Below are positions 1 to 11,682 of a stretch of DNA of 64,000 nt, one piece after another. The notes below the pieces were generated by a model. It did not search any database, was not told the origin of the DNA, and was given only the letters and a program-made list of their open reading frames with translations. The stretch comes from Bog-756 sp963713625. Lineage in GTDB: Bacteria; Actinomycetota; Acidimicrobiia; Acidimicrobiales; RAAP-2. Within the stretch, counting starts at the first letter, position 1, and every line of letters begins with the position of its first letter. The stretch spans positions 124,001-188,000 of the forward strand of contig CAVQMN010000006.1 of assembly GCA_963713625.1 (NCBI GenBank), read 5' to 3'. The translations under genes were made by a program, and so were the position numbers.

Positions 1-751
1 AGGGCACGCCCACCGCCTCCAAGCCCGCGCACACCCGGCCGAGGTGCTCCCGACACGGGTCGCACAGGTGGTCGATGAGGTGCGGGGCCCCGTCCGAGGC
101 GGCGCGGCACTCGGGGCGCTTGCAGTCGAGGACCCGGAGGGGGTTGGTGTCGAGCCGGCCGCGGTGCTCGGCGCAGAGCTCGTCGCGGTGCTCTTCGAGG
201 TAGGAGCGGAGGAGCACGAGGTAGCCGGGCCGGCACACCCCGTCGCCCATCGAGTTGATCCGCAGGTCGAACGAGGCCAGGCCGAGCGAGCGGAAGAAGT
301 GGTCGGCCAGCGAGATGACCTCGACGTCGAGGTCGGGATCGGGGGTGCCGAGCGCCTCGACCCCGAGCTGATGGTGCTGGCGGTACCGCCCGGCCTGGGG
401 CCGCTCGTAGCGGAAGGCCGGCGTCACGTACCAGGCCTTCCACGGCAGTGGCGGCCGGTGCTGGACGAAGGCCCGCACCAGCGAGGCGGTCCCCTCGGGT
501 CGGAGGGCCAGGGTGCGCCCGCCCCGGTCCTCGAACTCGTACATCTCCTTGCCCACCACGTCGCTGCCCTCGCCGATACCCCGGCGGAACACCCGGGCGT
601 CCTCGAAGATCGGGGTGTGGGCCAAGCCGTAGGCGGCCGCTTCGACCTGGGTGGCGAAGGTGGCCACCAACGCCTCCCAGCGGGTGGACTCCGGCCACAG
701 CACGTCGTGGGTCCCACTCGGGGCGCGCGCCGCCCTGGTGTCGTCGGCCAT
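1..751 (-). CDS. hisS: Histidyl-tRNA synthetase, N-terminal part (cut by window edge)
   Basis: Charges tRNA-His in the cytoplasm. The reading frame begins at the ATG at 751 and runs off position 1, so only about 250 N-terminal residues are present. Class II synthetase features are visible: an early SGTHD motif, the motif 2 block TLALRPEGTAS followed by the long FRYERPQAGRYRQHHQ stretch that binds ATP and the acceptor end, and the LGVEALG segment typical of HisRS. The gene starts 7 bp after the stop codon of rel, so the two are probably cotranscribed. No frameshift is seen. The C-terminal anticodon-binding domain is outside the window. Confidence 0.93.
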   Translation of the reverse strand, partial: MADDTRAARAPSGTHDVLWPESTRWEALVATFATQVEAAAYGLAHTPIFEDARVFRRGIGEGSDVVGKEMYEFEDRGGRTLALRPEGTASLVRAFVQHRPPLPWKAWYVTPAFRYERPQAGRYRQHHQLGVEALGTPDPDLDVEVISLADHFFRSLGLASFDLRINSMGDGVCRPGYLVLLRSYLEEHRDELCAEHRGRLDTNPLRVLDCKRPECRAASDGAPHLIDHLCDPCREHLGRVCAGLEAVGVP

Positions 752-758
752 GGGGGCC

Positions 759-3269
<2,511 letters not shown>

Positions 3270-3346
3270 GCCTACACGGTACCCGTCCGGGCGCGCCCAC
3301 CGGTACCTTCCGACCGCTCCCGGGTCAGCACGTGGACGGCGCCGGA

Positions 3347-4855
3347 TCAGCGGCGTTTGCCCTTTCCGCCCTTGCCCTTTCCCTTGCGGGGGCGGGGCGG
3401 CGGCCGGGTGCCGCCCGGACGGGTCGAGCCCGAGGCGGCCCGACCACTCCCGGTGGTCGACGCCCGCGAACCGCTTTTGGCCGCTCCGGCCCCGGCGGCC
3501 GCTCCCACCGTCTCGGCTGCGGCCGAGCCACCGTTGCGGGCCGACGCCGGGCTCCGGCGGGACGAACCGGCCCCGGGACGGATGACACCGGTGCTCTTGC
3601 CACCGGACCGCCCCTGGGGTCGACCGCTGCCCCCGGCGGCTCCGGCCATGGCCGCGGCGGCGGCCGGGGTGAGCACTGCGCCCCGGTCCCCCCGGGTCTC
3701 GAGGCGCTGACGGATGGTGGTGTAGCGAGGTTCGCGCTCTTTCATCATGGCCAGCAGCGGCGAGGCGATGAAGATCGACGAGTAGGCACCACTGGTCAGC
3801 CCGATGACCAGGGCCAGACCGAAGTCCTGCAGCGACGTGGCGCCCAAGAAGAACGAGCCCACCACCAGCACCGACAGCACGGGCACGATGGCCACCAACG
3901 AGGTGTTGATGGAACGGGCCAGCGTCTGGTTCATCGAGAGGTTGACCATCTCCGAGTAGGTGATGCGTCCGGACGCGCCCAGGCCCTTGGAGTTCTCCCG
4001 TATTCGGTCGAAGACGACCACCGTGTCATAGAGCGAATACCCGAGCACGGTGAGGATGGCCACCACCGTGTCCGGGGTCACCTGGAACCCGGTGAGGGAG
4101 TAGATGCCCACCGTGACCAAGATGTCGTGGATCACGGCCACGATGGCCGCGACCGCCATCTTGAACTCGAACCGGACAGAGATGTACAGCGTGACCGCGA
4201 TGAAGAAGATGATCAGGGCCTTGATGGCGTCGCGGGTGACCTGGCCGCCCCAGGTCGGGCCGACATCGTTGAAGTTGACGTTGTCCGGCGTGGTGTGGGC
4301 CGCCTTGGCCAGGGCGTCCTGCACGTTGTTTTCGATGGCGGTGCGCTCGGTGGCCGACTTCGAGTTGAGGTCGACGGTCACCTGGATCTGGCGGCTGTGA
4401 TTGAGCTGGTCGGTCAGCTGGACAACGGTGGGCTGGGTGACCCCGGCAGACTCCGCCGCCGCGGTGGCCTGGGCCACGGTGAGGGTGGGTGACGAGACCA
4501 GCCACGACTGGCCGCCCTTGAAGTCGATGCCCTCGTTGAGGCCGCGGGTGGTGAGGGAGATGATGCCGAGGAGGATGATGATGGCCGAGATGGCGAACCA
4601 CCATTTGCGATTGCCGATGAAGTCGAACGAGGTCTCGCCCCGGTAGAGGCGGATGAGCACGTTGTGGCGTTTTTCGCCGCGCTCCTCACGTTCTTGCTCC
4701 TCGGCCGCGTATTCGATCTCCTCGTCGAACGCCTCGTCGAGCTCGAGGGCGGCCTCTTCTTCCTCGGGCAGCTCGTCGCCGGGCAGATCGCCCTGACCGT
4801 TGGCCACGGGCGTCGTTTCGTCGTCGCCTCTGCCGTTGGAACGTCGGCGGTTCAT
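3347..4855 (-). CDS. secF: Protein translocase subunit SecF with long basic C-terminal tail
   Basis: Inner-membrane partner of SecD that helps SecYEG release and fold exported proteins, using the proton gradient. There are six expected membrane segments; the first follows an acidic 65-residue cytoplasmic N-terminus, and the conserved FKGGQSW-type motif begins the periplasmic loop. The protein is 502 residues, well above the roughly 320-450 usual for SecF. The extra length is a C-terminal tail of about 115 residues rich in Gly, Ala, Ser, Arg and Lys, ending in a Lys/Gly run. The start codon overlaps the secD stop by 4 bp (ATGA), which indicates translational coupling. Confidence 0.94.
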   Translation of the reverse strand: MNRRRSNGRGDDETTPVANGQGDLPGDELPEEEEAALELDEAFDEEIEYAAEEQEREERGEKRHNVLIRLYRGETSFDFIGNRKWWFAISAIIILLGIISLTTRGLNEGIDFKGGQSWLVSSPTLTVAQATAAAESAGVTQPTVVQLTDQLNHSRQIQVTVDLNSKSATERTAIENNVQDALAKAAHTTPDNVNFNDVGPTWGGQVTRDAIKALIIFFIAVTLYISVRFEFKMAVAAIVAVIHDILVTVGIYSLTGFQVTPDTVVAILTVLGYSLYDTVVVFDRIRENSKGLGASGRITYSEMVNLSMNQTLARSINTSLVAIVPVLSVLVVGSFFLGATSLQDFGLALVIGLTSGAYSSIFIASPLLAMMKEREPRYTTIRQRLETRGDRGAVLTPAAAAAMAGAAGGSGRPQGRSGGKSTGVIRPGAGSSRRSPASARNGGSAAAETVGAAAGAGAAKSGSRASTTGSGRAASGSTRPGGTRPPPRPRKGKGKGGKGKRR

Positions 4856-6369
4856 GGGGTGGCCCCCGCGGGCACACCGAGGCCGCTGGCCACGCTCATG
4901 CCTCGCACGTCGGCTCCGCTACGGCTGCGTCCGAGGAGGATGACGAAGGGGCGGGTGAAGAAGTAGGTCACGAACACGTCGAGCAAGGTGGAGATCCCGA
5001 GGAAGAGGGCGAAACCCTGCACCGGGCCGATGGAGAACAGGTAGAGGATGACGGCGCCGAGGAGGGAGACGGCGTCCGCGGCCAGCACGGTACGGAACGC
5101 GCTGGCGAACCCCCGGTCCACGCTGCTCCTCACCGTGCGCCCGGAGCGCGCCTCGTCTTTCAATCGTTCGAAATAGACGATGTAGGAGTCGACGGTGATC
5201 CCGATCGACACGATGATCCCGATGACGCCGGCCAGGTCGATGGTGGTGTTGAAGCTCTCCCCCAGTATGGCGATGATCGTCCACAGCAACGCGCCGGTCA
5301 CCGCCAGCCCGGCCACCACGACCACACCCAGGAGCCGGTAGTAGAAGATCACGTACAACAGCACGAGCAGCAGTCCGGCCAGACCCGAGATCAGACCCGC
5401 GTGCAGGGACGCCTTGCCCAGGGTGGGGGAAACGGTCTCCACGGTCAGGCGGTCGAGCTTGACCGGCAGGGCCCCGTAGGTGAACTCGGTGGCCAGGGTC
5501 TTGGCCTCGTCTTCGGTGAAGCTTCCAGAGATCTGCACCTGCCCGTTGAACGGGGTGAAGGACTGCTGGGTGGGCTGGGTGATGGGAGCCGAGATGACCT
5601 GACCGTCGAGGTCGATGCCGATGATGGCGTGGAACTGCTGCTGGGCCAGGTTGTCCCAGGTCGTCGAGCCCGGACCGGTGAGCACCAGATTGACGGCCCA
5701 CTGCCCGTTGTTGAGCTGGGCGCTGGCCGACTTGACCGCGGTGCCGGTCATCTGGGCCGGGCCCAGCACGTACCGGCCCGAACCCTCGGCCGCCGTGCCC
5801 GGCAGCAGGACGGTGTCGTTCTTGTTGTCGCTGAGCGCCGGCGTGGACTTGTACGTCTCGAACGCCGGGTCCTCGCTGATGTTGCTGTTCTGGGTGTAGC
5901 CGTTGACGTTGCTCGAGTCAGGGGTCACCTGCAGGTTGGCCTTGGTCAGCTGGGTGGCCGCCGAACAGGTGGGGAGCGCACCGGTCGACGGCGTCTTCCC
6001 CTTGGCCACACTGAAGGCCGGGGCGTAGCAGAGGGCGGGCCGGAAGAAGAGCTGGGCCGTGTTGCCGAGGGTGGCCAGGATCTGCTGGGTGTTCTTCTCA
6101 CCGGGGATCTGCACCGAGATCTGGTTCTTGCCCTGGCTGGCCACGTTGGCCCCACTGGTGGCACCGACCCGGTTGGACAAGATGCTGACGATGGTGTCGA
6201 GCTGGGTCTGGTTGACCGGGGTATGGGTCTGATAGACGACCGAGAGTCCCCCGTCGAGGTCGAGGCCCAACTTCGGAGACCAGCCCGAAGCCAGCGTGGC
6301 GGTCAGGGCGATGACCGAGATGGCGACCACCGAGATCAGGCTGATCCACAACGAGCGTTTGTTCTTCAT
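4852..6369 (-). CDS. secD: Protein translocase subunit SecD
   Basis: Works with SecF in the accessory Sec translocation complex. The 505 residues show an N-terminal membrane segment, the LGLDLDGGLSVVYQT motif (the D1 family signature), a long extracytoplasmic P1 domain of about 200 residues, and the C-terminal group of five membrane helices including GIIVSIGITVDSYIVYFERLKDE. The P1 head region holds a Ser/Thr/Asn-rich insertion with several predicted loops. It starts 6 bp after yajC stops and overlaps secF by 4 bp, so yajC-secD-secF read as one operon. Confidence 0.95.
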   Translation of the reverse strand: MKNKRSLWISLISVVAISVIALTATLASGWSPKLGLDLDGGLSVVYQTHTPVNQTQLDTIVSILSNRVGATSGANVASQGKNQISVQIPGEKNTQQILATLGNTAQLFFRPALCYAPAFSVAKGKTPSTGALPTCSAATQLTKANLQVTPDSSNVNGYTQNSNISEDPAFETYKSTPALSDNKNDTVLLPGTAAEGSGRYVLGPAQMTGTAVKSASAQLNNGQWAVNLVLTGPGSTTWDNLAQQQFHAIIGIDLDGQVISAPITQPTQQSFTPFNGQVQISGSFTEDEAKTLATEFTYGALPVKLDRLTVETVSPTLGKASLHAGLISGLAGLLLVLLYVIFYYRLLGVVVVAGLAVTGALLWTIIAILGESFNTTIDLAGVIGIIVSIGITVDSYIVYFERLKDEARSGRTVRSSVDRGFASAFRTVLAADAVSLLGAVILYLFSIGPVQGFALFLGISTLLDVFVTYFFTRPFVILLGRSRSGADVRGMSVASGLGVPAGATP

Positions 6370-6375
6370 GGGTGC

Positions 6376-6903
6376 TCAGGCGGTCGGGGATCCGTCAGGG
6401 CCATGGTTGTCTTCACCGCTCGAGTTGGCACCGCCGTGCCCGGCGGGATGGTCTTCGATGGGGGCCGTTCCGGTCTCCTCCGGATCGTCCTGGTCATCGA
6501 GCTCGTCAGTCGAGGCGACATCGGGTTGGTCGCCGTCGTACTCGCCGGTCTCGTCGTCGTCGTAGGAATCGTCATCGTCGGGCTCGGCGGGTTCGGGCTC
6601 TTCGAGCTTGCGGAGCACGTACTGCCTGAGCACGACGAACGAGGCGCCGACGCTGGTCTCGAGCGTCACCCGGTCGCCTTCGATATCGATGATGTGACCG
6701 ACGATGCCGCCGGCGGTGAGCACTTCGTCGCCCACGTCGAAGGTCTTGGTCGCTTCCTTGGCCAGCTTCGCCTTCCGCTGTTGCGGACGGTAGATGAGGA
6801 AGTAGAAGCCCGCGGCGATGAGCACGAAGATCAGAAGGGCGGGACTCCCGCTCGACTTCTTGGCCGCGGCAGCAGCCATTGGCAGAGCCAGGGCAGCGAT
6901 CAT
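6376..6903 (-). CDS. yajC: Preprotein translocase subunit YajC with acidic tail
   Basis: Small single-pass membrane protein that associates with SecDF. The N-terminus is hydrophobic (about 20-38), followed by the family motif YFLIYRPQQRKAK and the conserved GDEVLTAGGIVGHI beta-domain. The last 75 or so residues (100-175) form an Asp/Glu-rich tail that is unusual in length for YajC (typically about 100-120 residues in total). It is the first gene of the yajC-secD-secF set and follows tgt after 80 bp, a linkage also known in E. coli. Confidence 0.9.
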   Translation of the reverse strand: MIAALALPMAAAAAKKSSGSPALLIFVLIAAGFYFLIYRPQQRKAKLAKEATKTFDVGDEVLTAGGIVGHIIDIEGDRVTLETSVGASFVVLRQYVLRKLEEPEPAEPDDDDSYDDDETGEYDGDQPDVASTDELDDQDDPEETGTAPIEDHPAGHGGANSSGEDNHGPDGSPTA

Positions 6904-6983
6904 CGGAGAGCACGGAAGGGGTCGGAGGTGGGCACAGCGTTCCGACTCTAGCCCAGGTCATCCCGGGTGAGATGCCGCCACCC

Positions 6984-8111
6984 TCAGGCCGTCCTCGAGC
7001 CGTCCCACACCTCCGCCGTCCGCATCCGCAACTGGTCGAACCGTCCCTGGTGGATCGCCGTGCGGGCCTCGGACAGCAGTCCGAGCACAAAGGCCAGGTT
7101 GTGGATGCTGAGGAGACGCCAGGCGGTGGGCTCCCCCACCACCAGCAGGTGCCGGAGGTACCCCCGCGACCAGCGCGCACAGGTCGGGCAGCCACAGGAG
7201 GGGTCGAGGGGTCCATCGTCACGGGCGTGGACGGCGTTGCGAAGATTGAGCCGGCCGGCACTGGTCAGCATCGAGCCGTGCCGGGCCTGACGGGTCGGGG
7301 CCACGCAGTCGAACTGGTCGACGCCGAGGGCGATGGCTTCCACCAGGCCCACCGGATCTCCCACGCCCATCAGATACCGGGGACGGTCGGGAGGAAGATG
7401 GGGCACGGTGGCGGCCAGGGCCTCGAGCATGGCCGGGCGCGGCTCACCGACCGACAGACCCCCGATCCCGTAGCCGTCGAAGTCGAGCTCGACGGTCCGC
7501 TGGGCGCTTTCGGCCCGCAGCGCCGGATCGGTACCCCCCTGCACAATTCCGAACAGGGCCTGGCCCTCGGGTCTGGCTTCGAGTCGTCGATGGCAGGCGG
7601 CGGCCCGCGCCGCCCATGCCGCCGTCCGCTCGACCGCCACCCGCAGCGTGGCCGGCGCCGCCGGGAGCGTGGCGCAGACGTCCAGCACCATCTGGATATC
7701 CGCCCCGATCAGTCCCTGGGCCGCGACGGCCGCTTCGGGGGTGAGCCGGACCCGGTCACCGTCGTAGACGGACATGAAAGTGACCCCGTCGTCGTCGACA
7801 GCCGGTCGCAGCGAATGGACCTGGTACCCGCCGGAATCGGTCAGGGTGTGACCCGGCCAACCGGTGAACCGGTGCAGGCCGCCCAGCGCGGCCACGGTGT
7901 CGGCGCCGGGGCGCAGCATCAGGTGGTAGGTGTTGGCCAGCACCACTTCGCTTCCCAGCGATTCCAGATCGGCGCTGTCCAGTGCTTTGACCGCACCCCT
8001 GGTGCCGACGGGCATGAACGTCGGGATCGAGTACGAACCCCGGGCGGTGTGCACGACCCCGGTGCGGGCCGCGCCGTCGGTGGCGGTGATCTCGACACGG
8101 GCCGGGTTCAT
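6984..8111 (-). CDS. tgt: tRNA-guanine transglycosylase
   Basis: Exchanges guanine 34 of GUN-anticodon tRNAs for preQ1 in queuosine synthesis. The 375 residues carry the substrate-binding TDSGGYQV, the GGLSVGE loop, the nucleophile region FDCVAPTRQARHG, and the zinc site made by CGCPTC plus the later Cys/His residues before LLSIHN. One position departs from the usual bacterial FDEC motif, which reads LDVC here. The start codon overlaps the queA stop by 4 bp. Together they form a two-gene queuosine unit between ruvB and yajC. Confidence 0.93.
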   Translation of the reverse strand: MNPARVEITATDGAARTGVVHTARGSYSIPTFMPVGTRGAVKALDSADLESLGSEVVLANTYHLMLRPGADTVAALGGLHRFTGWPGHTLTDSGGYQVHSLRPAVDDDGVTFMSVYDGDRVRLTPEAAVAAQGLIGADIQMVLDVCATLPAAPATLRVAVERTAAWAARAAACHRRLEARPEGQALFGIVQGGTDPALRAESAQRTVELDFDGYGIGGLSVGEPRPAMLEALAATVPHLPPDRPRYLMGVGDPVGLVEAIALGVDQFDCVAPTRQARHGSMLTSAGRLNLRNAVHARDDGPLDPSCGCPTCARWSRGYLRHLLVVGEPTAWRLLSIHNLAFVLGLLSEARTAIHQGRFDQLRMRTAEVWDGSRTA

Positions 8112-9253
8112 CCCGGGCCCAACCGGTCCGGACCGCGGCGGTCCGGATCACGGGCCTCGGTCGCGCCACCGGCGGGACCACGGCCGACGATCATGGCGTC
8201 GCCGAAGGAGAGGAACCGGTACCCCTCGGCCATGGCCGTGGCATACAGCCGACGCCAGACCGGCCCGCAGAAGGCCTCGACCAACAGCAGCAGACTGGAG
8301 CGGGGCAGATGGAAGTTGGTGACCAGCACGTCGACCACCCGGAAGTCATAGGCACCGTGGATGTAGAGATCCGTGCGACCGGCGAGCTTCCCGGTGGCGG
8401 CGGCCGATTCCAGGGCGCGCACCGCGGTCGTCCCCACCGCCACCACCCGCTCGGCGTCGGCACAGGCGGCCATGGTGGCCTCGGGCACCGAGTAGCGCTC
8501 GGTGTGGATCACATGCTCCTCGGCGGTGGGCGCGGTGACCGGGCGGAACGTGTCGAGGCCGATGGCCAGGTCGACACCGACAATGGTGGCGCCGGCCTGC
8601 CGGCAGGCATCGAGGAGCTCCGGGGTGAAATGCAGCCCGGCGGTGGGGGCGGCAACCGACTGATCGCCCAGGCTCCGCGACGTCGAGTACACGGTCTGGT
8701 AGCGGTCCGGATCGCCGAGGGCGTGATGGATGTAGGGCGGGAGGGGCACGGTGCCGGCCCGCTCCACCACGGTGGGATCGATGAGCTTCACCAGGCGCCG
8801 GCCGTCATCGGACCCGACCGGTGCCGCCCCGATTTCGGCGACCGGCGGGCCGGGCACCGACTCGAACAACAAGGTGGGGTCGGGCAGGCGGCGACCGGGA
8901 CGCACCAGTGCTTCCCACACCGCCACCGCACCGTCCACCGGTTCCAACAGGAGCACCTCGGCGTGTCCACCTGTGGCCTTGACCAGACCCAAACGGGCGG
9001 GCAACACCCGCGTCTCGTTCACCACCACCACGTCGCCGGGTCGCAGGAGCCGGGGGAGATCGGCCACCGTGGCATGCCCGGTGGCCCCGTCGCCGGTGAG
9101 ACCAGGGGCGATCAACAGGCGCGCCGCACTCCTCGGCTCGATCGGCTCCTGGGCGATCAGGTGGTCGGGAAGGCCGTACTCGTAGGAGTCCATGGGAACA
9201 CCGCTGGTGACGTGGCCGCCCCGCAGGTCCGGTTCCGAGGTGAGCTCCGACAT
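8108..9253 (-). CDS. queA: S-adenosylmethionine:tRNA ribosyltransferase-isomerase
   Basis: Transfers the ribosyl part of SAM to preQ1 in tRNA, forming epoxyqueuosine. Family motifs seen are YGLPDHLIAQEP near the start, DVVVVNETRVLPARL, AAPTAGLHFT and the C-terminal FHLPRSSLLLLVEAF. The chosen ATG at 9253 gives 381 residues. An internal ATG at 9193 (just before DSYEYGLP) would give 361 residues and is equally close to the family length of about 340-360. Neither has a clear Shine-Dalgarno sequence. The gene overlaps tgt by 4 bp. Confidence 0.92.
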   Translation of the reverse strand: MSELTSEPDLRGGHVTSGVPMDSYEYGLPDHLIAQEPIEPRSAARLLIAPGLTGDGATGHATVADLPRLLRPGDVVVVNETRVLPARLGLVKATGGHAEVLLLEPVDGAVAVWEALVRPGRRLPDPTLLFESVPGPPVAEIGAAPVGSDDGRRLVKLIDPTVVERAGTVPLPPYIHHALGDPDRYQTVYSTSRSLGDQSVAAPTAGLHFTPELLDACRQAGATIVGVDLAIGLDTFRPVTAPTAEEHVIHTERYSVPEATMAACADAERVVAVGTTAVRALESAAATGKLAGRTDLYIHGAYDFRVVDVLVTNFHLPRSSLLLLVEAFCGPVWRRLYATAMAEGYRFLSFGDAMIVGRGPAGGATEARDPDRRGPDRLGPG

Positions 9254-9351
9254 GGCCACCATGGTGACAGACCCGGTCCGCACCGCCGACGTGGCCACCG
9301 CCCTCTCCCGCGTCGTGGAGGGTGGCCCGGCGTGATCGACGCGTCGATGGG

Positions 9352-9393
9352 CCCGTCCCCCCGATCCACGAGGGCCCCGTCCCCCCGATCGAC
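9352..9393. repeat. Two-copy 24-bp-period repeat at the ruvB stop codon
   Basis: An 18-bp sequence (CCCGTCCCCCCGATC plus three bases) occurs at 9352-9369 and again at 9376-9393, differing by one base. The second copy touches the ruvB stop codon (9393-9395), so the duplicate lies in the untranslated stretch between ruvB and queA. It looks like a short tandem duplication of the gene's 3' end. Confidence 0.75.
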
Positions 9394-10502
9394 TAGAGCA
9401 GGGTGGATTCGACCGGACTGAGCCCGAGATGAGCCCACGCCCGCGGCGCGGCGATCCGGCCCCGGGTCGTGCGCTGGAGCAGTCCCTGCTGGAGGAGGTA
9501 GGGCTCATAGGCATCTTCGATGGTGTCGGGTTCCTCGCCGATGCACTGGGCCAACGTGGTGAGTCCCACCGGGCGGCCGGCGAATCGGCGGCACAGGACG
9601 TCGAGGATGGCCCGGTCGACCTTGTCGAGGCCGAGCTCGTCCACGCCGAACACCTCGAGGCCGGTGATCGCCGCCGAGGAGGTGATCGTGCCCTCGGCTC
9701 GGACCTCGACGAAATCGCGCACCCTCCGCAAGAGGCGGTTGGCGATGCGGGGGGTCCCCCTCGAGCGCTCGGCGATCCGGCGGGCGCCTTCGGTGTCGAT
9801 GGGGACGGCCAGGATGCCGGCCGAACGGGTGACGATGGCCTGGAGCTCGTCGACGTCGTAATGATCCAGTCGGCCGACGAACCCGAAACGATCGCGCAGC
9901 GGCCCGGCCACCAGGCCCGTCCGGGTGGTGGCGCCCACCAGGGTGAAGCGGGGGAGGTCGAGCCGGATGCTCCGTGCCGTCGGTCCCTTGCCGATCAGGA
10001 TGTCCAGCTTGAAGTCCTCCATGGCCGGATAGAGGATCTCCTCGACCGACCGGTGGAGCCGGTGGATCTCGTCGATGAAGAGCACGTCGCCCTCCTGGAG
10101 ATCGGTCAGCAGCGCGGCCAGGTCCCCCGAGCGGACGAGCACCGGCCCGGCGGTGATCCTGAGCCCGACACCCATCTCCGCGGCCACGATGCCGGCCAGG
10201 GACGTCTTGCCCAGGCCCGGAGGCCCGGCGAACAACAGGTGGTCGACCGGTTGCTGCCGCTTCAGCGCGGCCTCGATCACGATGCGGAGGTGCTCGGTGA
10301 GTTGGCCCTGGCCCACGAACTCGTCGAGCGTGCGGGGCCGGAGTCCGGCATCCTCTACCTCCTCGGCCGGTCCGACCTCGGGGTCAACGGGCCGGACCGC
10401 ACCCGGCGGCCCTCCGTTGGCCACCGGACCTTGCCCGTTCAGGCCCACGTCGTCGGCCGGAACCCCGGGCGTCAGGACCTCACGTCTCGCCTCGGGCGTC
10501 AT
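9393..10502 (-). CDS. ruvB: Holliday junction branch migration helicase RuvB
   Basis: Hexameric AAA+ motor that drives branch migration of Holliday junctions with RuvA. The 369 residues include Walker A GPPGLGKT, Walker B LFIDEIHRL, sensor 1 GATTR and the C-terminal winged-helix DNA-binding domain. An N-terminal extension of about 45 residues, rich in Gly, Pro and Val, precedes the conserved RPRTLDEFVGQ block. It overlaps ruvA by 4 bp. Confidence 0.96.
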   Translation of the reverse strand: MTPEARREVLTPGVPADDVGLNGQGPVANGGPPGAVRPVDPEVGPAEEVEDAGLRPRTLDEFVGQGQLTEHLRIVIEAALKRQQPVDHLLFAGPPGLGKTSLAGIVAAEMGVGLRITAGPVLVRSGDLAALLTDLQEGDVLFIDEIHRLHRSVEEILYPAMEDFKLDILIGKGPTARSIRLDLPRFTLVGATTRTGLVAGPLRDRFGFVGRLDHYDVDELQAIVTRSAGILAVPIDTEGARRIAERSRGTPRIANRLLRRVRDFVEVRAEGTITSSAAITGLEVFGVDELGLDKVDRAILDVLCRRFAGRPVGLTTLAQCIGEEPDTIEDAYEPYLLQQGLLQRTTRGRIAAPRAWAHLGLSPVESTLL

Positions 10503-11092
10503 CGGTTCCGGGCCAGTTGTCGCAGCGCGGTGCGCACCATCTCTTCGACGGGCTCGCCCTCATCGACCACGTCCATCACCCCGCGGATCTCCTCGGGTCC
10601 GTACCCCAGCTCGACCAGGGCGGCCCGGACCTCCCCGCGCGGCGATCCTTCCCCGCCGGCGCCGGGCCCGTCACCGCCGAGGGTCGGAAGATCGAGTCGG
10701 GCCTTGAGCTCGAGCAACAGGCGGGCCGCAGTCTTCTTTCCGACCCCGGGGACCAGGCACAGCGTGTCCACGTCGTCCTCGAGGACGGCGGTGGACAGTG
10801 ACGCCGGCGACATCGACGACAAGATGGCCAGGGCCAGCGACGGCCCCACGCCATGGGCCCCGAGCAGGGCCTCGAAACAGCGCCGCTCGTCGGCGTGGGC
10901 GAAGCCGAACAGCACGATGGCGTCCTCACGCACGTGGGTGTGCACGTGCAGGAACACCTCACCCCCCTGCCGGCCGAGACCGGCCGACACCGACGTCGGG
11001 ACCGAGGCCCGGTACCCCACCCCTCCGACCTCCACGATGACCTCGCCGGGGGACGGACGGTCGACCAGCACACCCCGGAGTGACCCGATCAT
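10499..11092 (-). CDS. ruvA: Holliday junction DNA helicase subunit RuvA
   Basis: Tetrameric junction-binding subunit that loads RuvB. At 197 residues it has the family length. It begins with the OB-fold MIGSLRGVLV, contains helix-hairpin-helix segments (the second reading LCLVPGVGKKTA), and ends with the flexible linker and small domain III that contacts RuvB. Overlaps of 4 bp on both sides (ruvC and ruvB) indicate a single ruvCAB transcript. Confidence 0.95.
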   Translation of the reverse strand: MIGSLRGVLVDRPSPGEVIVEVGGVGYRASVPTSVSAGLGRQGGEVFLHVHTHVREDAIVLFGFAHADERRCFEALLGAHGVGPSLALAILSSMSPASLSTAVLEDDVDTLCLVPGVGKKTAARLLLELKARLDLPTLGGDGPGAGGEGSPRGEVRAALVELGYGPEEIRGVMDVVDEGEPVEEMVRTALRQLARNR

Positions 11093-11598
11093 GGTGCCTC
11101 CCCGGTGGCCGCGGCCACGGCCCGGCGCAGCGGTTGGGTGGTGAGGTGGCAGGCGGCCAGGGCCAGGGCATCGGCCACGTCGGGGGGCCGGGGCGGTTCG
11201 GCCAGGCCGAGGACCGACGCCACCATCCGCTGCACCTGCTCCTTGGTGGCGGCGCCGTAGCCGACCAGCGCCTGCTTCACCTCGTTGGACGTGTACTGGG
11301 CCACCTGGCAGCCCGATTCGGCCGCAGCCACGAGGGCCACGCCGGCGGCCTGTCCGGTCGCCATGGCCGTGCGGGCATTGACCTGGAAGAAGACCCGCTC
11401 CACCACCACCGCCCCGGGTCTGAACTCGGCCACCAGGGCCCGGAGCTCATCGGACAACGTGCGCAGGCGGTCGGGCAGGGGCATGGAGGGTTCGGTGGAG
11501 ATGACGCCGCCGGCCACCGCGGCCAGCGATCCGCCCCGCCGGGTGACAACGCCGTATCCGCAACGGGACAGACCGGGATCGATGCCCAGGACGAACAT
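11089..11598 (-). CDS. ruvC: Crossover junction endodeoxyribonuclease RuvC
   Basis: Dimeric nuclease that resolves Holliday junctions by paired nicks. The 169 residues begin with the catalytic VLGIDPGLSRCGYG (first Asp), followed by VVERVFFQ (Glu) and a C-terminal acidic patch around DVADALALAACH, giving the acidic tetrad of the RNase H fold. The length matches the family. It follows yebC after 84 bp and overlaps ruvA by 4 bp. Confidence 0.95.
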   Translation of the reverse strand: MFVLGIDPGLSRCGYGVVTRRGGSLAAVAGGVISTEPSMPLPDRLRTLSDELRALVAEFRPGAVVVERVFFQVNARTAMATGQAAGVALVAAAESGCQVAQYTSNEVKQALVGYGAATKEQVQRMVASVLGLAEPPRPPDVADALALAACHLTTQPLRRAVAAATGEAP

Positions 11599-11682
11599 GC
11601 GTTCGATGCTACCGTGCGCGGCCGAGGAGAGGAGGGATGGCCCGCACCCGGGGGCCGGGGGGCCACCGGCCCCTGCCTCCGG

